From Anisakis pegreffii (taxonomy: Eukaryota > Nematoda > Chromadorea > Rhabditida > Anisakidae), in contig JAPYMA010000792.1 of NCBI GenBank assembly GCA_035041965.1, positions 124,001 through 188,000 of the forward strand: 64,000 nucleotides of DNA. Direction: 5' to 3'. The notes beneath the pieces are model-generated. The model was not told where the DNA came from. It saw nothing but the letters and a program-made list of their open reading frames with translations, and did not search any database. The position numbers were made by a program, and so were the translations under genes. The stretch's first letter is position 1. The number at the start of each line of letters is the position of its first letter. Below are positions 50,902 through 64,000 of this stretch, piece by piece.

Positions 50902-52077
50902 CAATACCAATTCGGGTGAATACAATAGCATGTGTATTAAGGTGCGTATGAGTGAATGAACTCGTTTTTAGTAGTGTATTTTGCTCTTTGAAATATGTGT
51001 TTGTCTATATATGATCTCAAGTGCAACTCAAAATTCTTTTAGAACACGAAAAATCATACTGTGATGTTGTTCATTGATTGATGTTCTTCGGTGAATACCC
51101 ATTTTGCATCATTGCGTTTATTTTCCACAATGAATCGGAACAATTCATTGAGTTTTATTATCACTCGAACTGTTTGTAAAATCGTATTGCCGAATTAATA
51201 TAGGATAGCGAGGTGATAGATTCATGACATTTTTTCAAAACCGAATAAGTTCATGAAAACACTCCGTGAAATGACAGCTGACTCTAACACTTTATAATTA
51301 CACTCTTTTAATCGGTCGTATTTTTCAAGTGTGAAATAGTTTCAACAGAGATTAAACCCAAAGGTTACAAATTGGTTCGCAAAAGCGAGCGAACACAGTT
51401 GATCGATTTTAGGGTCAAATCAAACTGGTGAACAATATTCTTGTGTTAGGTAATAACTTTTTTATTCGATCGCATGTTCTGTTGTAAGATGAGAAACGAA
51501 TAAAACGAAAATTTAAAAACGTAATGCAGTATAACGCATAAAAGTGGAATTATGTATCGAAATGCACAGTTCAATTCCACACGTTTCATTACCTTCGGAA
51601 ACGATGACTGAAAAACCGGAATACATACGAATGTTACGAATTACGCGTATTTCTTGAACAAAAAACATCAAATTGCAATGTGAACAAAAATCAAAGTACG
51701 AGCGCGATTGATCAGCAGTCAAATTATTGGAATCGCTTGAGCGCAATTATTGAAACTAGATGGAAATCACTTGAATTTTGTCATTACATCAAGATGACTA
51801 AGCAGAAAGGAGTGTCAGTGCCACCGAATAGCTTTAGATGACCTCCTCGATAACCATTTTCATCTCGTACAACACAAAAGCATTTGCTTCTTCAGTGGTG
51901 ACAGAAAGGCGATAAAATGGAAACGATGATAGTATACAACAGGCGTAAACCTAAGGGAGATAAGATTTCGAAAGTTAATGTTCGAAAACTTCGGAACAGT
52001 TTTCCTTTGAGCAAAGATCCGTTCCAGCGATGGTCACGTCAAGATGGCAAATACTTTCGTCTATCATATGGCCGTTT
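50902..52077. other. Intergenic stretch
   Basis: AT-rich, with no exon recognised. It lies between the 3' ends of two convergent genes. AATAAA at 51499-51504 (+) is a possible polyadenylation signal of the four-TM gene. A minus-strand AATAAA (TTTATT near 51466) is far from the stop of the exonuclease gene. Confidence 0.5.
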
Positions 52078-53601
52078 TCAACCAAAAAACGGTGCTTTTT
52101 GTCCTTTAACAACCCCTTTTTTGAGATAGGAAGTATTTTCGAACTGATACCCTTCTTTGGCGAGTTGTTTCAAAATGGCGCATATATTGAGCACATCATC
52201 AATACCGCTGTGCAATTGGCCCTGTAAAGTGCAAGATTTCAGAAATACATTCATATGTAGTTTCGAACGTTGTTCATTAATAATTACCGAGCAAAGAGAT
52301 AACATTACACTATTTGCTAAATGAATAATCATTCGTAAAAGAAGCAATACCACATGCGCGATCTGCAGATCGTTTAGCATCCGCATCAACGAATTCGGAA
52401 AGTATCCTTTCGCGTCGCAATACGCCTTCTTCAAGTTTATCCATTCATTAAAGTACCTGCAATTCGAATGTAGACGACTGCCAATGAGTAATAGTACCAA
52501 CAACATTCAGCTTTTAAATAGTGCATACTGTTTAAGGAATCGCATTCATAACTTTTTAAACGATATGACAACTTACGATGGCAACTGCAACTGCCAGAAG
52601 TTAGCCTCTGATGGAAGCATTGTACCAAGATCCCAATCACCGCAGGTAACGAACGTCCACGTTTTTTCGCCACTCTTTGGATTCACCAGATCTCGCTCGA
52701 TGAGCCATCGATGGAACTCAGATAAGACATTAGTCACGGGTAATTGGTCGTCAACCATACCCTTAAACGCAGCGATTTGTTGAATTTGGAAATATACGAT
52801 AAGACGATTCGGGGTGATTACTATTCAACGTTTAATCCAATGATATATAGCTGTTTGATGATATATAATGGGATATTCATTAATACTATTTCATCATTGT
52901 CAGAACTGGTGAGAGCGAGGCAATTCGACAAACTGCGATAAGTTCGCAGATTGTTTTCATTGCCGATTTCTGAATCGCGAGAATTCCATGAAAATTTTTG
53001 AATGGAAGCAATTAAAGAACGCACGTACTTGAACAATACCAGTCAAATTCGTACAGAATGGTGTGAGCTGAGGACGTTCAGTTGGACGAACATAGCGATG
53101 GAAACGATCAACTTCACTGAAACTTTTACCGCATAATCGAACCACTGGGAATTCAATTATTTCCTGAAATGTGGCTGACGCCTTCTCAAATGAATGAAAC
53201 TGGCATATAAAAGCATACAAATCAAAACAGATTACGTACAGCGATTGAAACTATTAATTGCTTATTTCAAATTAATTAATTGTACTTGATTTCGTTCAAA
53301 ATTTCCCAAAAAATGATCTTATTAGTGAAGGTTAGCCCATCAAAAATTGTCGACGATTCGAAGCGACCATCGTTTGGACAGACCGTTTGTAACATTTCAT
53401 TTCAGCATGTATAAAGCATACCTGAATAGGTTGAATTTTCGTATATTGTTCACAGGTTGCTTCAAAATCAAGCACAAGAAAGTAATCGAATTTCTGTTGC
53501 GCTATCAGATTGCGGCCATCCAACGCCGAGTTACGATCTCTTCTACCAATATTTTCGCAACGTTTCATTCGCTTTGCACTTAGAAATCTTCTTGACGACA
53601 C
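52078..53601 (-). CDS. ERI3-like DEDDh 3'-5' exoribonuclease
   Basis: Five minus-strand exons: 53422-53601, 53029-53163, 52577-52761, 52351-52456, 52078-52221, totalling 750 nt (249 aa) with all phases matching. It is an RNase T/DnaQ-fold exonuclease of the ERI1/ERI2/ERI3 group, which trims RNA 3' ends; ERI1 members act on histone mRNA, 5.8S rRNA and small RNAs. Catalytic residues are visible: Asp and Glu in FLVLDFEATC, Asp in VTCGDWDL, His and Asp in HSGIDD. Family signatures EIIEFPVVRL, PQLTPFCTNLTGIVQ and YFNEWINLKKAY match ERI3 closely. There is no SAP domain, so it is the short ERI3-like type rather than ERI1. The N terminus is basic (MSSRRFLSAKRMKR); a second Met at 53568 is an alternative start. 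The target RNA is unknown. Confidence 0.93.
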
Positions 53602-56600
53602 CTACATACACCATTTCTTATTACCATTACTATTATTAACACTTCTCATCATCGTACTCCCAAAAAACGTATCGCCAACTCAAATGCTTCATCGTAATAC
53701 AGTGAAAATCACTCGTTTTAGACCAATTTTTCGAGAAAGCTTCCGCAGCGGTACCAACAAATTTCAATATTAGAAATGATGATGATGATGGTCATGAAAT
53801 ATGTCGTGAACCTCACTTGATTGTGGAGAATTTTTGGAGTTTGAAAATGAGGGCAAATCACTTGGAAATGTTGACCGATGTTTACTGTCGATGCGAAACG
53901 AACAAAAAGCGCCATATCACTTATACATTCGTCAGCATTTCTCTGAAATGAATTTATGCAGCAAATCCAATGAATATAGCTCAGGGTAAGATCGCTATCA
54001 GCTAAAATGAATAACAAAATGTGCCATGCAATTTCTAAGTTGTCAATACGGATGCATCACATCGAAGTCACTATACGACAGCATGTGCACTGAACATCTT
54101 CTATCTTGTTGAATCGCTGAATGTAATATGCTAATGCAAGTGTTCTCCAGAAGATTTGTACACATTTCTTTCATTAAAAAATAAACAAATCGATAAGAAG
54201 TTTATTCGAAAATCTTCATTTATTGATTTCAATATTATTATTGACTCGTATCAAAACTATACATATATGTACATACAAATACGTCGATGAATAAAAAATG
54301 TTTCGTTGTACAAAATGAAATTTCACGATAAGCTGACCACACTACCGCTCTTCCTTCTCTATGGCTTTGCTTGTACATACATCGCGACATCTGATGTTTT
54401 ATTCGAACAAAAAAATTCCTTCAAAAAATGAGAAATATGGCAACAAATAAGCATGTAAATGATTAACTGTTCGCTACACTTTTGAAAAAAAAAACTAAAT
54501 ACATCATGAGGTTACTATCATTGCTTACGATTTCTGTTTCAGATCAATCTGTTGCATAATTATTATTACCGAACGAACTCCTCATTTGGAATGAAGCGAA
54601 CAGAAAACAATACATTTCACCAAAATTATCACACAATAACTTGATAGTTCAACGCCTGCGCTGAACAGATTACCTGCGTTTTCGTAAATGGTCACAATGA
54701 ACAACAAGAAATACTAATACGAAATGTTAAAATAACATCAAATTTGGGAAGTCTGTCCATTATGAGATATAAGATGTCGAGAGAATTTAATGATATCTTC
54801 GACTCGAACACCATGGAACAGGCGAGAATTCCTGAGTGATGGGATACATCCGGTCAGCACTTATGAGCAAAAATTGCCGAGTGTTTAAAAGATTAAAGTT
54901 GTCAATGAAGAACGCAAGAGAATTTCAAATCCATCGATCAATCAAAATGGGATAACCTTGTTTTAATGCCATCTATTTGGAGCAACGATCATGCTCAAGC
55001 ATGATGCACTGGATGAGACCGAAAACGACTTTGCTACAGGTTACATTAGCATAATATTCTCCAGAAACAAGGTTTAATGAAAGAATGTCAGTGTAATTAT
55101 GGAAGAAATGCATTCTCATCTGTTGTTCCATCGAACAAAATCGTATCACAGAACCAGTGATTGAATCGAAGGATTATAACTGAAGACAGCGCTGGAAATG
55201 ACAGATATAACTGCAAAATACTGAGTTACAAGGAACAAAATGCAAGTCAAAACAAGAAGACAAATATTCGATAGCACATTTAAAAAAAACATTTGAAACA
55301 AACATTGCGAGATCCATGAGAGTTTTTTTGAACGGCACATTCCGAATAAGAATGAAAGAAAACGAAGTAAGGGAATCATCAATCATTCTGTAACAAGGCT
55401 TCCGTATTTTCAAAATGAATCACAGCTCCGTTCCAAGTGTATATCACTGCACGAAGATGGTAATTATTTCGTGCATGATACTTCTAAGACGATCAATATT
55501 CTCATCATCGATCGAAGCGTACGCATCAAGCGTGAAAAAATCACGCGAAATGCATTCTTTATCCAGTTCGCAATACCATCAATTTTGCCTCATTAATTTT
55601 CGGCTAACATTTCGCGAACAAGCCATAATACGAAGCCGACAGCAGCAAAAATGTCACGCAAAACGAATCAAAACGGCAAGGAATGATTGAAAAGACATCG
55701 AAATCAAAACGAAATTCATTCCTCCCAACGGACCATGAGCATACCAGTGATGATACATAACATAACGTACACATCCGCTGATAACAAGGTATCACTGATA
55801 ATAAATGACATATGTAATATAATAACACCCCATAATACCAGTGAAGTTTCTCAAGTATTGCATTGATCAGTAATGAGGAATAGCCAATATCATCGAACTA
55901 TAACTCATTTTGATACTGCAGTCAATTATATCCATATTAGCAGAAAGACATCAAACTATGACGGCACAAATCAAGGATAACACTTTACATTATGAATGAA
56001 CAGTGCACAAACCGTAATATTAGCATACCCTTCAGAACGGAACGAAATTTTCAAGTCTTCGATGATTCTTGATGATTCGGAGAGACAAGAACAATATTGG
56101 AACTGGCAGCTTGCGTAGCTCTGAAATTCCAGAGTTTCTACCAGAAAATCATGAACTCATGCAGTTTCGTCACGTAATTTTCTCAAGACTATCAAAAAAA
56201 TTGATGACTTAACAACACTGATCGAACGGCACTGACTAGAGAAATCAAGAGCATAGAACTGTTATTTTTATCAAGATCACCTCACCACAATAAGATGAAA
56301 AAAGGACAAAAGTTGAGGATATGAACGGAATATACCCAAGAAGAAAATTTATGAGGAAAAAGGAGAAAAATTCAAATCAACGAAGAAAAACAATGAACCT
56401 GAGTGATATGACGAAACGAACACAGAATAAATTCATGAATATGTTCAGATTAGGCATAAAACATATGAAAATGAAAACTTCAAAAAACTTCTGTTGGACC
56501 GCACAAAACAACAGCACAACCTATAGGGCATCGTAAGTGAATAATCTAAGTCGCATTCTCTACTTCCTCATTTTGCATACGAGTTCAATGCAGCGTGAAT

Positions 56601-56802
56601 GAGAAATTGCGTAGATAAGCGTTTCGACGTTGTGCATCCAACTTTAGCAAGAAAGATCAACAGAAAAAATAATGGAATGTAGAATAGACTCATCAAAACG
56701 CAAAACGGAAACAATCAAACACATACGCATCACAAAATAAGTAATAATCAATAAGCAATCGATTCAAAAGATTCTAGTTCTAAGGAACGATTCCAGTCTT
56801 CT
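53602..56802. other. Intergenic stretch
   Basis: About 3.2 kb between the 5' end of the exonuclease gene and the 3' end of the BED/hAT gene. Short open frames exist on both strands, but none shows family motifs or coherent splicing. It should contain the exonuclease promoter. No repeats of note. Confidence 0.5.
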
Positions 56803-59800
56803 TCAACTATCAATTTTGGATGTACTGCAAGCAGTAGGTTTTGCCGCAGAAAGTACTGAGGTTGATATTGAGAATGCATCGGGTAAATGAGTGGCGTGTG
56901 CGTATGAAGATCGCAGAATGAGAAGGCTTGTCAGCGAGTCGGTGGGAAGTGTGACATTACTTTGACTTCGATGCTGACAACACGCCGACGGTATCGACAA
57001 CAGATATCGCGCCAAATGTGCTAAATTCGGAAATTGCGACTGACCGAGAGTCGACCAAAATTGCAGAACATCTCTGAAAAGTTCACGAAAATTGACTGAA
57101 GAATTGTAGCATGAAGGTGTTCTTTTTGTCTTATTTTGCAGACGGTCATCTGAAAAATTCGAAGACCGCACGAAAAGTATTACAAAAGTGAGAACTGGAA
57201 CGAGAGTAAATTGTGACAAACTGAAATGTCTGAAACTGCTAATAGTTTAAGTGATTCTAGTGCTTTGCTTTATTGGCGAAGTATTTAGAAGGCACTCTTA
57301 CTTGAAAAATTCATTGAACTCAGCGCTTGAACATGAATACCCGTTTGGGTACAACACTAACGAATGTGTATGAGTATGAGCTTGAAACTGAACGGCGCAT
57401 CGATGGAATTCAGGTTGAGGACAGCGTACAGTGATTTGACTACTCATAACTGATTACATCTAGTTGATACAAGTTATCAGTCGAACGAACTTAGTTTGTA
57501 TAGCTGGGAACTGCGAACGGAGATAGCATTCTAATTCATCGTCAATCATCGCGCGATCTTCGAGCGACGACAGGAAGGAGATTCGCTTTCTGGGTGGTTC
57601 ACCTTCCAGTGCTTCTGAATTGTTGCAACTTATTCTTTTAATTCTGTTTATCACCATGTATCCATCCAAATGATTTTGAAACAAAAAAAAGACTGCCTCA
57701 GGAGAAATTTGCACATTGAAGTAGCCTTTGGAAGTTTCCGCCAGGTGATCTCTCTAAACCACTAGAAAGAGACCAAACAATATGGAATATTTCAAAAAAA
57801 AAAATTCAGGAGAAAAATTTCAACATTATCTTATCGCTTACCTGACCCAATTGGATCTTCACTTCTCGGTACTATTGCTCTCGTTTCCCATAAGCCAATC
57901 ATCGAGCGAATTTTTGTATAAGCTTCAATCCTAAAACTGTTGCATCATAGTTCCAATCAAATGAAAACACCACAGGTGTACACAAATGCTACGAGTGAAC
58001 AATGGTCTCAATTCAGTGATTATTTTCTCTGTCACATTCCCAACAAATATCAAAGAATAGTTGCATTTGAAGCGATAAACCTTTGTAAGTCATTACAAAT
58101 AACTGGCAAATGTTTCAGACGTGGATTCAACACGGTTGCCATCCGATGTTCCACTGAAATCGTCGAGCTGGTCAGCGAGCGAAGTTTGTCTTCAGTTGCC
58201 TTCCGAACGCTCGATAACCATTTCGAAGATGAGCACGATGACTGAGAGGAATTCGCTGAGGATGTTTCAAAATTTGCTGCTGACGAATCTTCGTCTTCAC
58301 CAGAAAATTCGTGGATCAGCGCAAACCATTCGGGCAGAACCTTGAAATGAGTATATCACTTCGGATTAAAGTCACATTTCTTGATCAGACAAACAAATTT
58401 AAGGTATATGCAGTGGTTAATTTAAAAATTTCTTGAACTGTGATTGAATTTCACTGAACCGATCGAACCTAACATGAACGAATCAAAACAAGAAACAAAC
58501 CATATGGTAATTGATCACCGCTTTTTGACTAAAAATTGAAGCCATAACATGAAACGGTTCCAGATACCTGCGGATATCATCCACAAATGACCACTCTATC
58601 GGATGGATTAGCGCAATCACATCTGGAAACAGCCGAAAATTTATGGCCACACAGAAATCACTCGACAGCAAATTTCAATCGTAAAAGTTGATCACTGTCA
58701 AGGAATCATGATCATCATGAGTTGATACACGTTTCAAAATTACCTAATCAGGAGCAAAATTCAAAAAAACTGGACTGAGTCACGAGCCTGGACACTGGAC
58801 AGTCGACGTGTTCTGAATACATTCACGAACGAATTTCAATAATTCATAAACATAGAAGAGGTAGTCAATATGACCACAACGACTCTCACAAATCACTTCT
58901 GTCCTTCGCTCGAGTCCCATTTTCTCGAATGTTGCTGAAAATTATTTTGATGATTCTATGGTAAGATGCACTCGGAATAACTATTCAGTATTTCATCTGA
59001 TCACAATAATCAATATTATGAAAAATACGACGACAATTACGAATATGATAATCATTAATGAGTATGCAAAGATCCTGCTTCTTTAAGAGGTTAAATAGGG
59101 TATAGGTGAACAGTTCCGGTATAATGGCAACTTCAATATGTATTGCGAAAAGTACTTCTCGACGACTGCATTATTCGTAAAAAGTTATGTTATTCAAACA
59201 ATTTCATCACTCAAAGGAGGAAAATAATCTCTTTTATAAGAAGCACATACACGCCATTTTCTGACAAGACGAAATCACTTCTGCAACATTATGCTTCTCA
59301 TCAGTGGCATCCGTTAATATCTCATCAACAATCTGAAATACCATAAGAACACATCAGTGAATCCCACAAGTATTGCTGTTTGCTGATTGTGAGAGTGATA
59401 GGCCAATAAGTGATCATTCTCTCCTTATTGCCGTCACTATTTGCTTGTCTCTTCCTTTCTAAAAATTTGAAACAACCGAGAATTCTGAACAGTAATGAGA
59501 GCTAACATTGTTGAGTGTTGCACATATGCAAATCGATGTACGTGCCGATGAATCGAAATTGAGCAACGGTTGCTCAGTTACGATCGTTAAATGCAACGCT
59601 CCACTTGCACACTCTCCTATTATCTGATCCATGCCATTTTGCAGCTGATCCCGCCTTTCAACGCTTAAAGTATTCTCGTATTGTAGCACAGCTATATCAA
59701 AACTATGCTAGTAGCAATTCAGGTCGAAGTTTTGCAAAACCCAAATGCTTTTTCTTCCTCACTGAATTTCTCATGAAAATAATTTGGTCGCATTGAATCG

Positions 59801-62800
59801 AAACGACTTGCTGAACGCATGTTTAGATCTTTGGAAGCACTTTGACGACATGTTTTGAAAATCAGAATCTTCAGAAATAAGCTGGAGCTTGCACACGATC
59901 AAGCAACATTTATTCAGATAGCACTCGTCTAAAAAGATTATTCATTCAAACAATATTACGATACGACGTGATGTGAGCAAATTTCTTCTTGTTCGTTAGC
60001 TGCTCTATAGATGAATGTTTTTCTGCATTCATTTTAATCATTCTCTTACGTTGTAAGTGAAGCAGTTAACGGATAAGTCCTCTGTACTGATAAGTATAAG
60101 TGGTGAGGAGTTATTGAACTCAACCGACTTATACAACTTATTCTTCATCACACAGCTCATTCTGATGAATATCTTTTACCTAATAATTCGTCGCTTCAAC
60201 CTCCAATCCGCACCAACATAATTGGCCGACACAACGGCAAGCCGGTCGTCTCCAGTCACTCCTTCCACCGACAACGATAAACCCGTTGCTCGCGCTGTGC
60301 AACCTACTTCTAGCTTCAATTCAGACAGCACTGATTTACTGCTGTTATCGATCAACTGCAATTTAAATACAATCACTATTGCAAAGCATCGATAAAAGCA
60401 TACATTGTTATTATATCATCACCCTTGAAAAAACTGCGAAAAGGGATTTCCCTATATCACATGAAAATTTTTAATACCCGTGAAGTGAAACGAACATCCA
60501 CACTGTTCATCGTCATCAATTCACGATTAGTTACCTGTTGCAACGTTAGAGTGTCCGGAATGAGAGTGCTAAGAGACTGTCTGTCAGCCAATCGACATCT
60601 CCGGCCTATGGCTATCGCGGTTTCGATTACTGAACGTAGTCCGTCACCCTTTAATGAAGCCGTTCAGATGACCCCTTTTCATACTCATTGAAACGTGAAA
60701 AATTTACTGGAATCTGACAGCGTGCCCAATCTCGTGCCCCAACACACTTCGCATGCAAATTTTCACAATTGATCAGATCACGTCGATTCTTCATTGCATT
60801 GATTATTTCTTACGTTCTTTTACAATATACAGAAAACTTCGCATCGTTTTTTATTCGAATTTTTGAGACTAAACTGAAAATTCACCTGAAAAACTACAGG
60901 AGGCAGCAGATCGGTGGCACAACATCGGACGACTGCCGCACAGAACAAACGTCGATCAAAATCTGAAAATGGCGGCGATGACTCGAACGAGGATTGCGCC
61001 GTTAAGCTGACATGTGATTGTCCTGGGGCGGGAGATTCCTGAAAGTATCTGACGGATCTCCTCTCAATTAACAATGAACATAGTTTCGTGAATTTAGAGA
61101 CCACATTTAATGCCCCGAACCCGAAAAATGCGCATAGTTGTTGATGCCGAGGACGTCGACCAGATGCAAAACAGCAATATCATAAGAGATGTTTAAAACG
61201 ATTCGATATAAAACTGTTCGATCATTAAGGGAACTGCTCATCAGTGCAAAAACGACTGAAATGATGAATCGATGCAGACATCACTATGGAAACATCACTA
61301 TACATCACAGACATCACTATACATCACATCACTATCATCTTTTTTTCAAACTGCTGCATAGTTGAACTCAAGTCGAGGAAAGCGAATTCGCAAAGGACCA
61401 CGAACCCTTTGATATCCAGACGCAGCCTCAGGTGAGAGTTGGCCACTGGCAGATACAGCCGTTTCGAACGACTGCTGCGATGAAAGGTCCGGATTGGTTT
61501 CAGTTGAGGAACTAAAAATCGAATCAAATTTCACCTATGACTGGAAAGATCACTTAAAATTCCTAAACGAACCCCACGTCATCATGGTCTCAGTACTAGG
61601 TCCAGAGCACATTGAATTCGACTATGATTGAGTGGAATGCATACTCTGCTCCGAAATTATCAGTTCTCGAGAATAGTCTATGTGAAACGAATTGTTCGTT
61701 GCTGATACAAATCAACTACTCAATAAGACTGATGAGTATGAATGCTACTAAGAAATTCCACTCTTACCCGATACTACTGTCCTTATAGCTGGTGCCAAGT
61801 GGGCAACGATGTCGAGTCATATTTCCAGTGCCACCACCAGTATCCGTATAAAGCACCTTGCATGCATAACACGCTACATACGGTAAACGTGCACCAGTTG
61901 TCGTATCGAGAACCTGAACACGATGAAAGTGCACAATTTAATGAAATGAACCACTTTAGGAGACTACCTTGCAGAAGAGAATGAAAGTTTAAAGCAACAT
62001 CAGCATGTTTATAAGGTGTCAACGCTTATGTTCAATACAGATTTTCAAGCCAATGAATTCACAATAGCATTACATTCAGTGAGAATATTAAGCAACAAAA
62101 CATATTCAATCTGCTTTCCATCGCTTCTAATGTAAAATATCGATGAGCTTTGCTTGGAATTTTGTTGAAAGATAGAATTTGTTGGCAAAAACATTCATTT
62201 TGCTGATGTGCCCAAATCTCAAAAACATCTTAGGTATTCCCAGACAAAGATTTCTTCAATACTATGATGATGATAATAATAAAAAGAGATTATTTCCGAA
62301 GTTTCGATGAGAAAGCATATTCCAACAATGACCTTTCAATACTACTGAAATGATCCCTGAATCGCAAGTCAAAATAAGATCGCAAGTCAAAGCGCAGCAT
62401 CGATCGAAATTAATACCACAGATCCGAAATATCTCGGATATATAGTGCTCATCTAAGTTTCAAGACTCAAATTCAAGACTGTTACAAGTTTCGGAATGTT
62501 CTCCTAATAAAAACTCAGTCATCCACCTGCCCGAAGAGATTCCAAACTTCCGAACGACCCTTCTTTTTGACGAGTTCGAAACGTCCCAACTTCATGCGGA
62601 TGTCATCTTGAATCACTGCTTTTGGAGGCATTAGCTGACTATTCAGCGGTAAAGTGACGCCAGTGTCACGAGAACTCGTTGAATTCGTCGATGACGAAGA
62701 ATCTGTTGAGACCTGGAATTGTCGAGCGAAACATTCCAATCTAGATAGTTTGAGTTAATCAACTGCTCACTGAACTCTACTTTCTCCACCTCCAACATGC

Positions 62801-63403
62801 ACACTTTCAAGAGACAACACTTCAGTCTTTCTGAATTCAATTACAATCTCGCAGAAAGCTGAAAAGTTGAATTGTTCTAATTGCAATGCTGCTGTGATTT
62901 GATTTCAATGTGTTATGAACCGCTGAATGCTTGCAGAATGTGCGATTCAGATTCTGAATGAATTTCGCTTATGAATGAAAGGAAACAAGTGAACAACTGA
63001 AAGATGCCTTTGCGAATGCTCGATTATTCATTCTGCGAACCATTACTCATTTCACTCTGCATGCTGGGCAAACACCACACAAATCCATCAATCAATTTCA
63101 AATCTTTGCTCTATGCAACCCCTAACGAAATTTCCGTTCGTTCACTACAGCTTTTCATGCTTGTCTCCAAGCACGCACATAGGCTCATGTTCATGAAACG
63201 TGAAAATGCAAATGAGCAAGCAACAACAAAAAAATGGTTATAGTCTACAGTTGGATTGAGTTGCAACTAACAATAAGTAAGTAAGGCTCAGTTTGCAACA
63301 AAGCGACTACGAATCCTACCTGATGCCTAGCAGAGGAATGTGCTGGCTCAAATAGCGAACTACTGGTCGCATCGTCGGTTAAGATGGCATCGCAACTGCG
63401 CAC
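56803..63403 (-). CDS. Domesticated hAT transposase with BED zinc finger (ZBED-like), 5' end missing
   Basis: Sixteen minus-strand exons, all phase-consistent: 63320-63403, 62527-62712, 61768-61913, 61406-61511, 60886-61038, 60535-60648, 60180-60355, 59507-59702, 59251-59332, 58794-58934, 58501-58622, 58081-58340, 57842-57930, 57487-57614, 57302-57387 and 56803-57073 (last two junctions less sure), totalling 2340 nt (779 residues). The first exon enters in phase 0 without a start, so the 5' end is outside. BED finger: KKGRSEVWNLFGQ, then YVACYAC and TRHRC as zinc ligands. hAT fold: TLQQLIDNSSKS, SANYVGADWRLKRRII, IVTEQPLLNFD, SICICATLNNIVDEIL, ISVEHRMATVLNPRLKHL, DDELECYL and FPNLAHLARYLLSIPSA (dimerisation domain). 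In active hAT enzymes the first catalytic Asp lies in TTDxWT, here SVEGVT; the second in VTDNxxN, here VTEQPLLN; CxAH is CICA. A DNA-binding regulator without transposition activity is inferred. Confidence 0.88.
61277..61338. repeat. Short tandem repeats of acatcactat-type units
   Basis: Imperfect tandem copies of acatcactat and acatcac inside the intron 61039-61405 of the BED/hAT gene. Confidence 0.7.
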
Positions 63404-64000
63404 CTGAAAATGTTTTAAGAGTGTCAAAAAACCGATGGAATTTCCTAATTATGAACAGATGGAATCTTAACAGTACACATACGTACATAGCATGATCCCT
63501 GCACTAGGAGATTGAAGTAAAAACCAGAAATTTCAAGCTCTGAACACACGTGTGTTTTCACAATAGCCGTATCAGTTTGTCTCAGTTTTCTTCAACTGAT
63601 TGAATGACCTGTCTATCCTAGTCAATCTCCGGAACATAAAGAGAATATTTAAGATTGATACGAATGAATAATGAATGAATGAAATGGCTTGATTGCTGGT
63701 TCTTTCCAGCGTCGATATTTCTCAAAAAGAATTTCCGATGAGGTTTCCTTGATGAAACTTTTTAAGGTACGTCATTGATGCGAACAGAAATCCATTAAGA
63801 CCCTCAGAACAGAGTGAGCTGAGGATCGTCAACATCATCAACGAAAGAAAAACGCGATTTGAGCTTAGACAATTGATCGTTGTGAACTGATTCGATTATG
63901 AATGGTTGTTGAACAGGCACGATCAGAGTTGTGAATTAGTTGCTGATTACATGGCCATGAACAATTACAAAAAGAGAGCTGAATAACTGTTGCCGGCGAT
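63404..64000. other. Probable intron of the BED/hAT gene
   Basis: No further exon is recognised to the window edge. Since the first visible exon starts at an acceptor site in phase 0, this stretch is most likely intron, with the start codon and promoter beyond 64000. Confidence 0.45.

Noticed and set aside
57940..58345. Plus-strand open frames of 101 and 74 codons
   Set aside because: They are antisense shadows of a BED/hAT exon whose minus-strand frame carries hAT motifs and fits the splice phases.

Overview
This window is nuclear DNA from a nematode. The evidence is a cuticle collagen gene with the nematode layout (N-terminal hydrophobic segment, basic RKKR processing site, Cys-flanked Gly-X-Y blocks, CPCP tail). 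Small exons, GT-AG introns with TTTCAG-like acceptors and AT-rich DNA with trinucleotide microsatellites agree with this. Long introns and wide spacing would suit a spirurid or filarial-type worm, but I cannot name the species.

Layout: 1-4861 holds no recognisable gene, only a 150-bp tandem duplication. From 4862 to 28257 (+) runs one very large gene of about 22 exons. Their phases join without a break into a protein of about 1065 aa, a coiled-coil protein resembling CCDC66/CSPP1-type cilium or centrosome proteins. At 30650-31089 sits a 440-bp hAT-like non-autonomous transposon, about 165 bp upstream of a membrane-anchored short-chain dehydrogenase/reductase (31254-33812, +). That gene converges on a phosphoserine phosphatase (34126-36066, -) with a signal-peptide-like N-terminal extension. 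After a gene-poor stretch comes the cuticle collagen (41657-43346, -). Another gene-poor stretch follows, then an uncertain multi-exon gene (about 48581-49430, -) and a four-TM membrane protein (49524-50901, +). An ERI3-type DEDDh 3'-5' exoribonuclease lies at 52078-53601 (-). The right end (56803-63403, -) is a domesticated hAT transposase gene with a BED zinc finger; its 5' end is probably beyond the window.

The genes do not form one pathway. The most interesting item is the BED/hAT gene. Its 16 exons join in one open frame, but at both positions where active hAT transposases carry a catalytic Asp the sequence reads Glu, and the CxAH motif and SER motif are altered. It therefore looks like an old, maintained host gene without transposase activity. 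A hAT-type MITE remnant lies in the same window. Exon coordinates come from hand-reading splice sites and phases; no database search was run.
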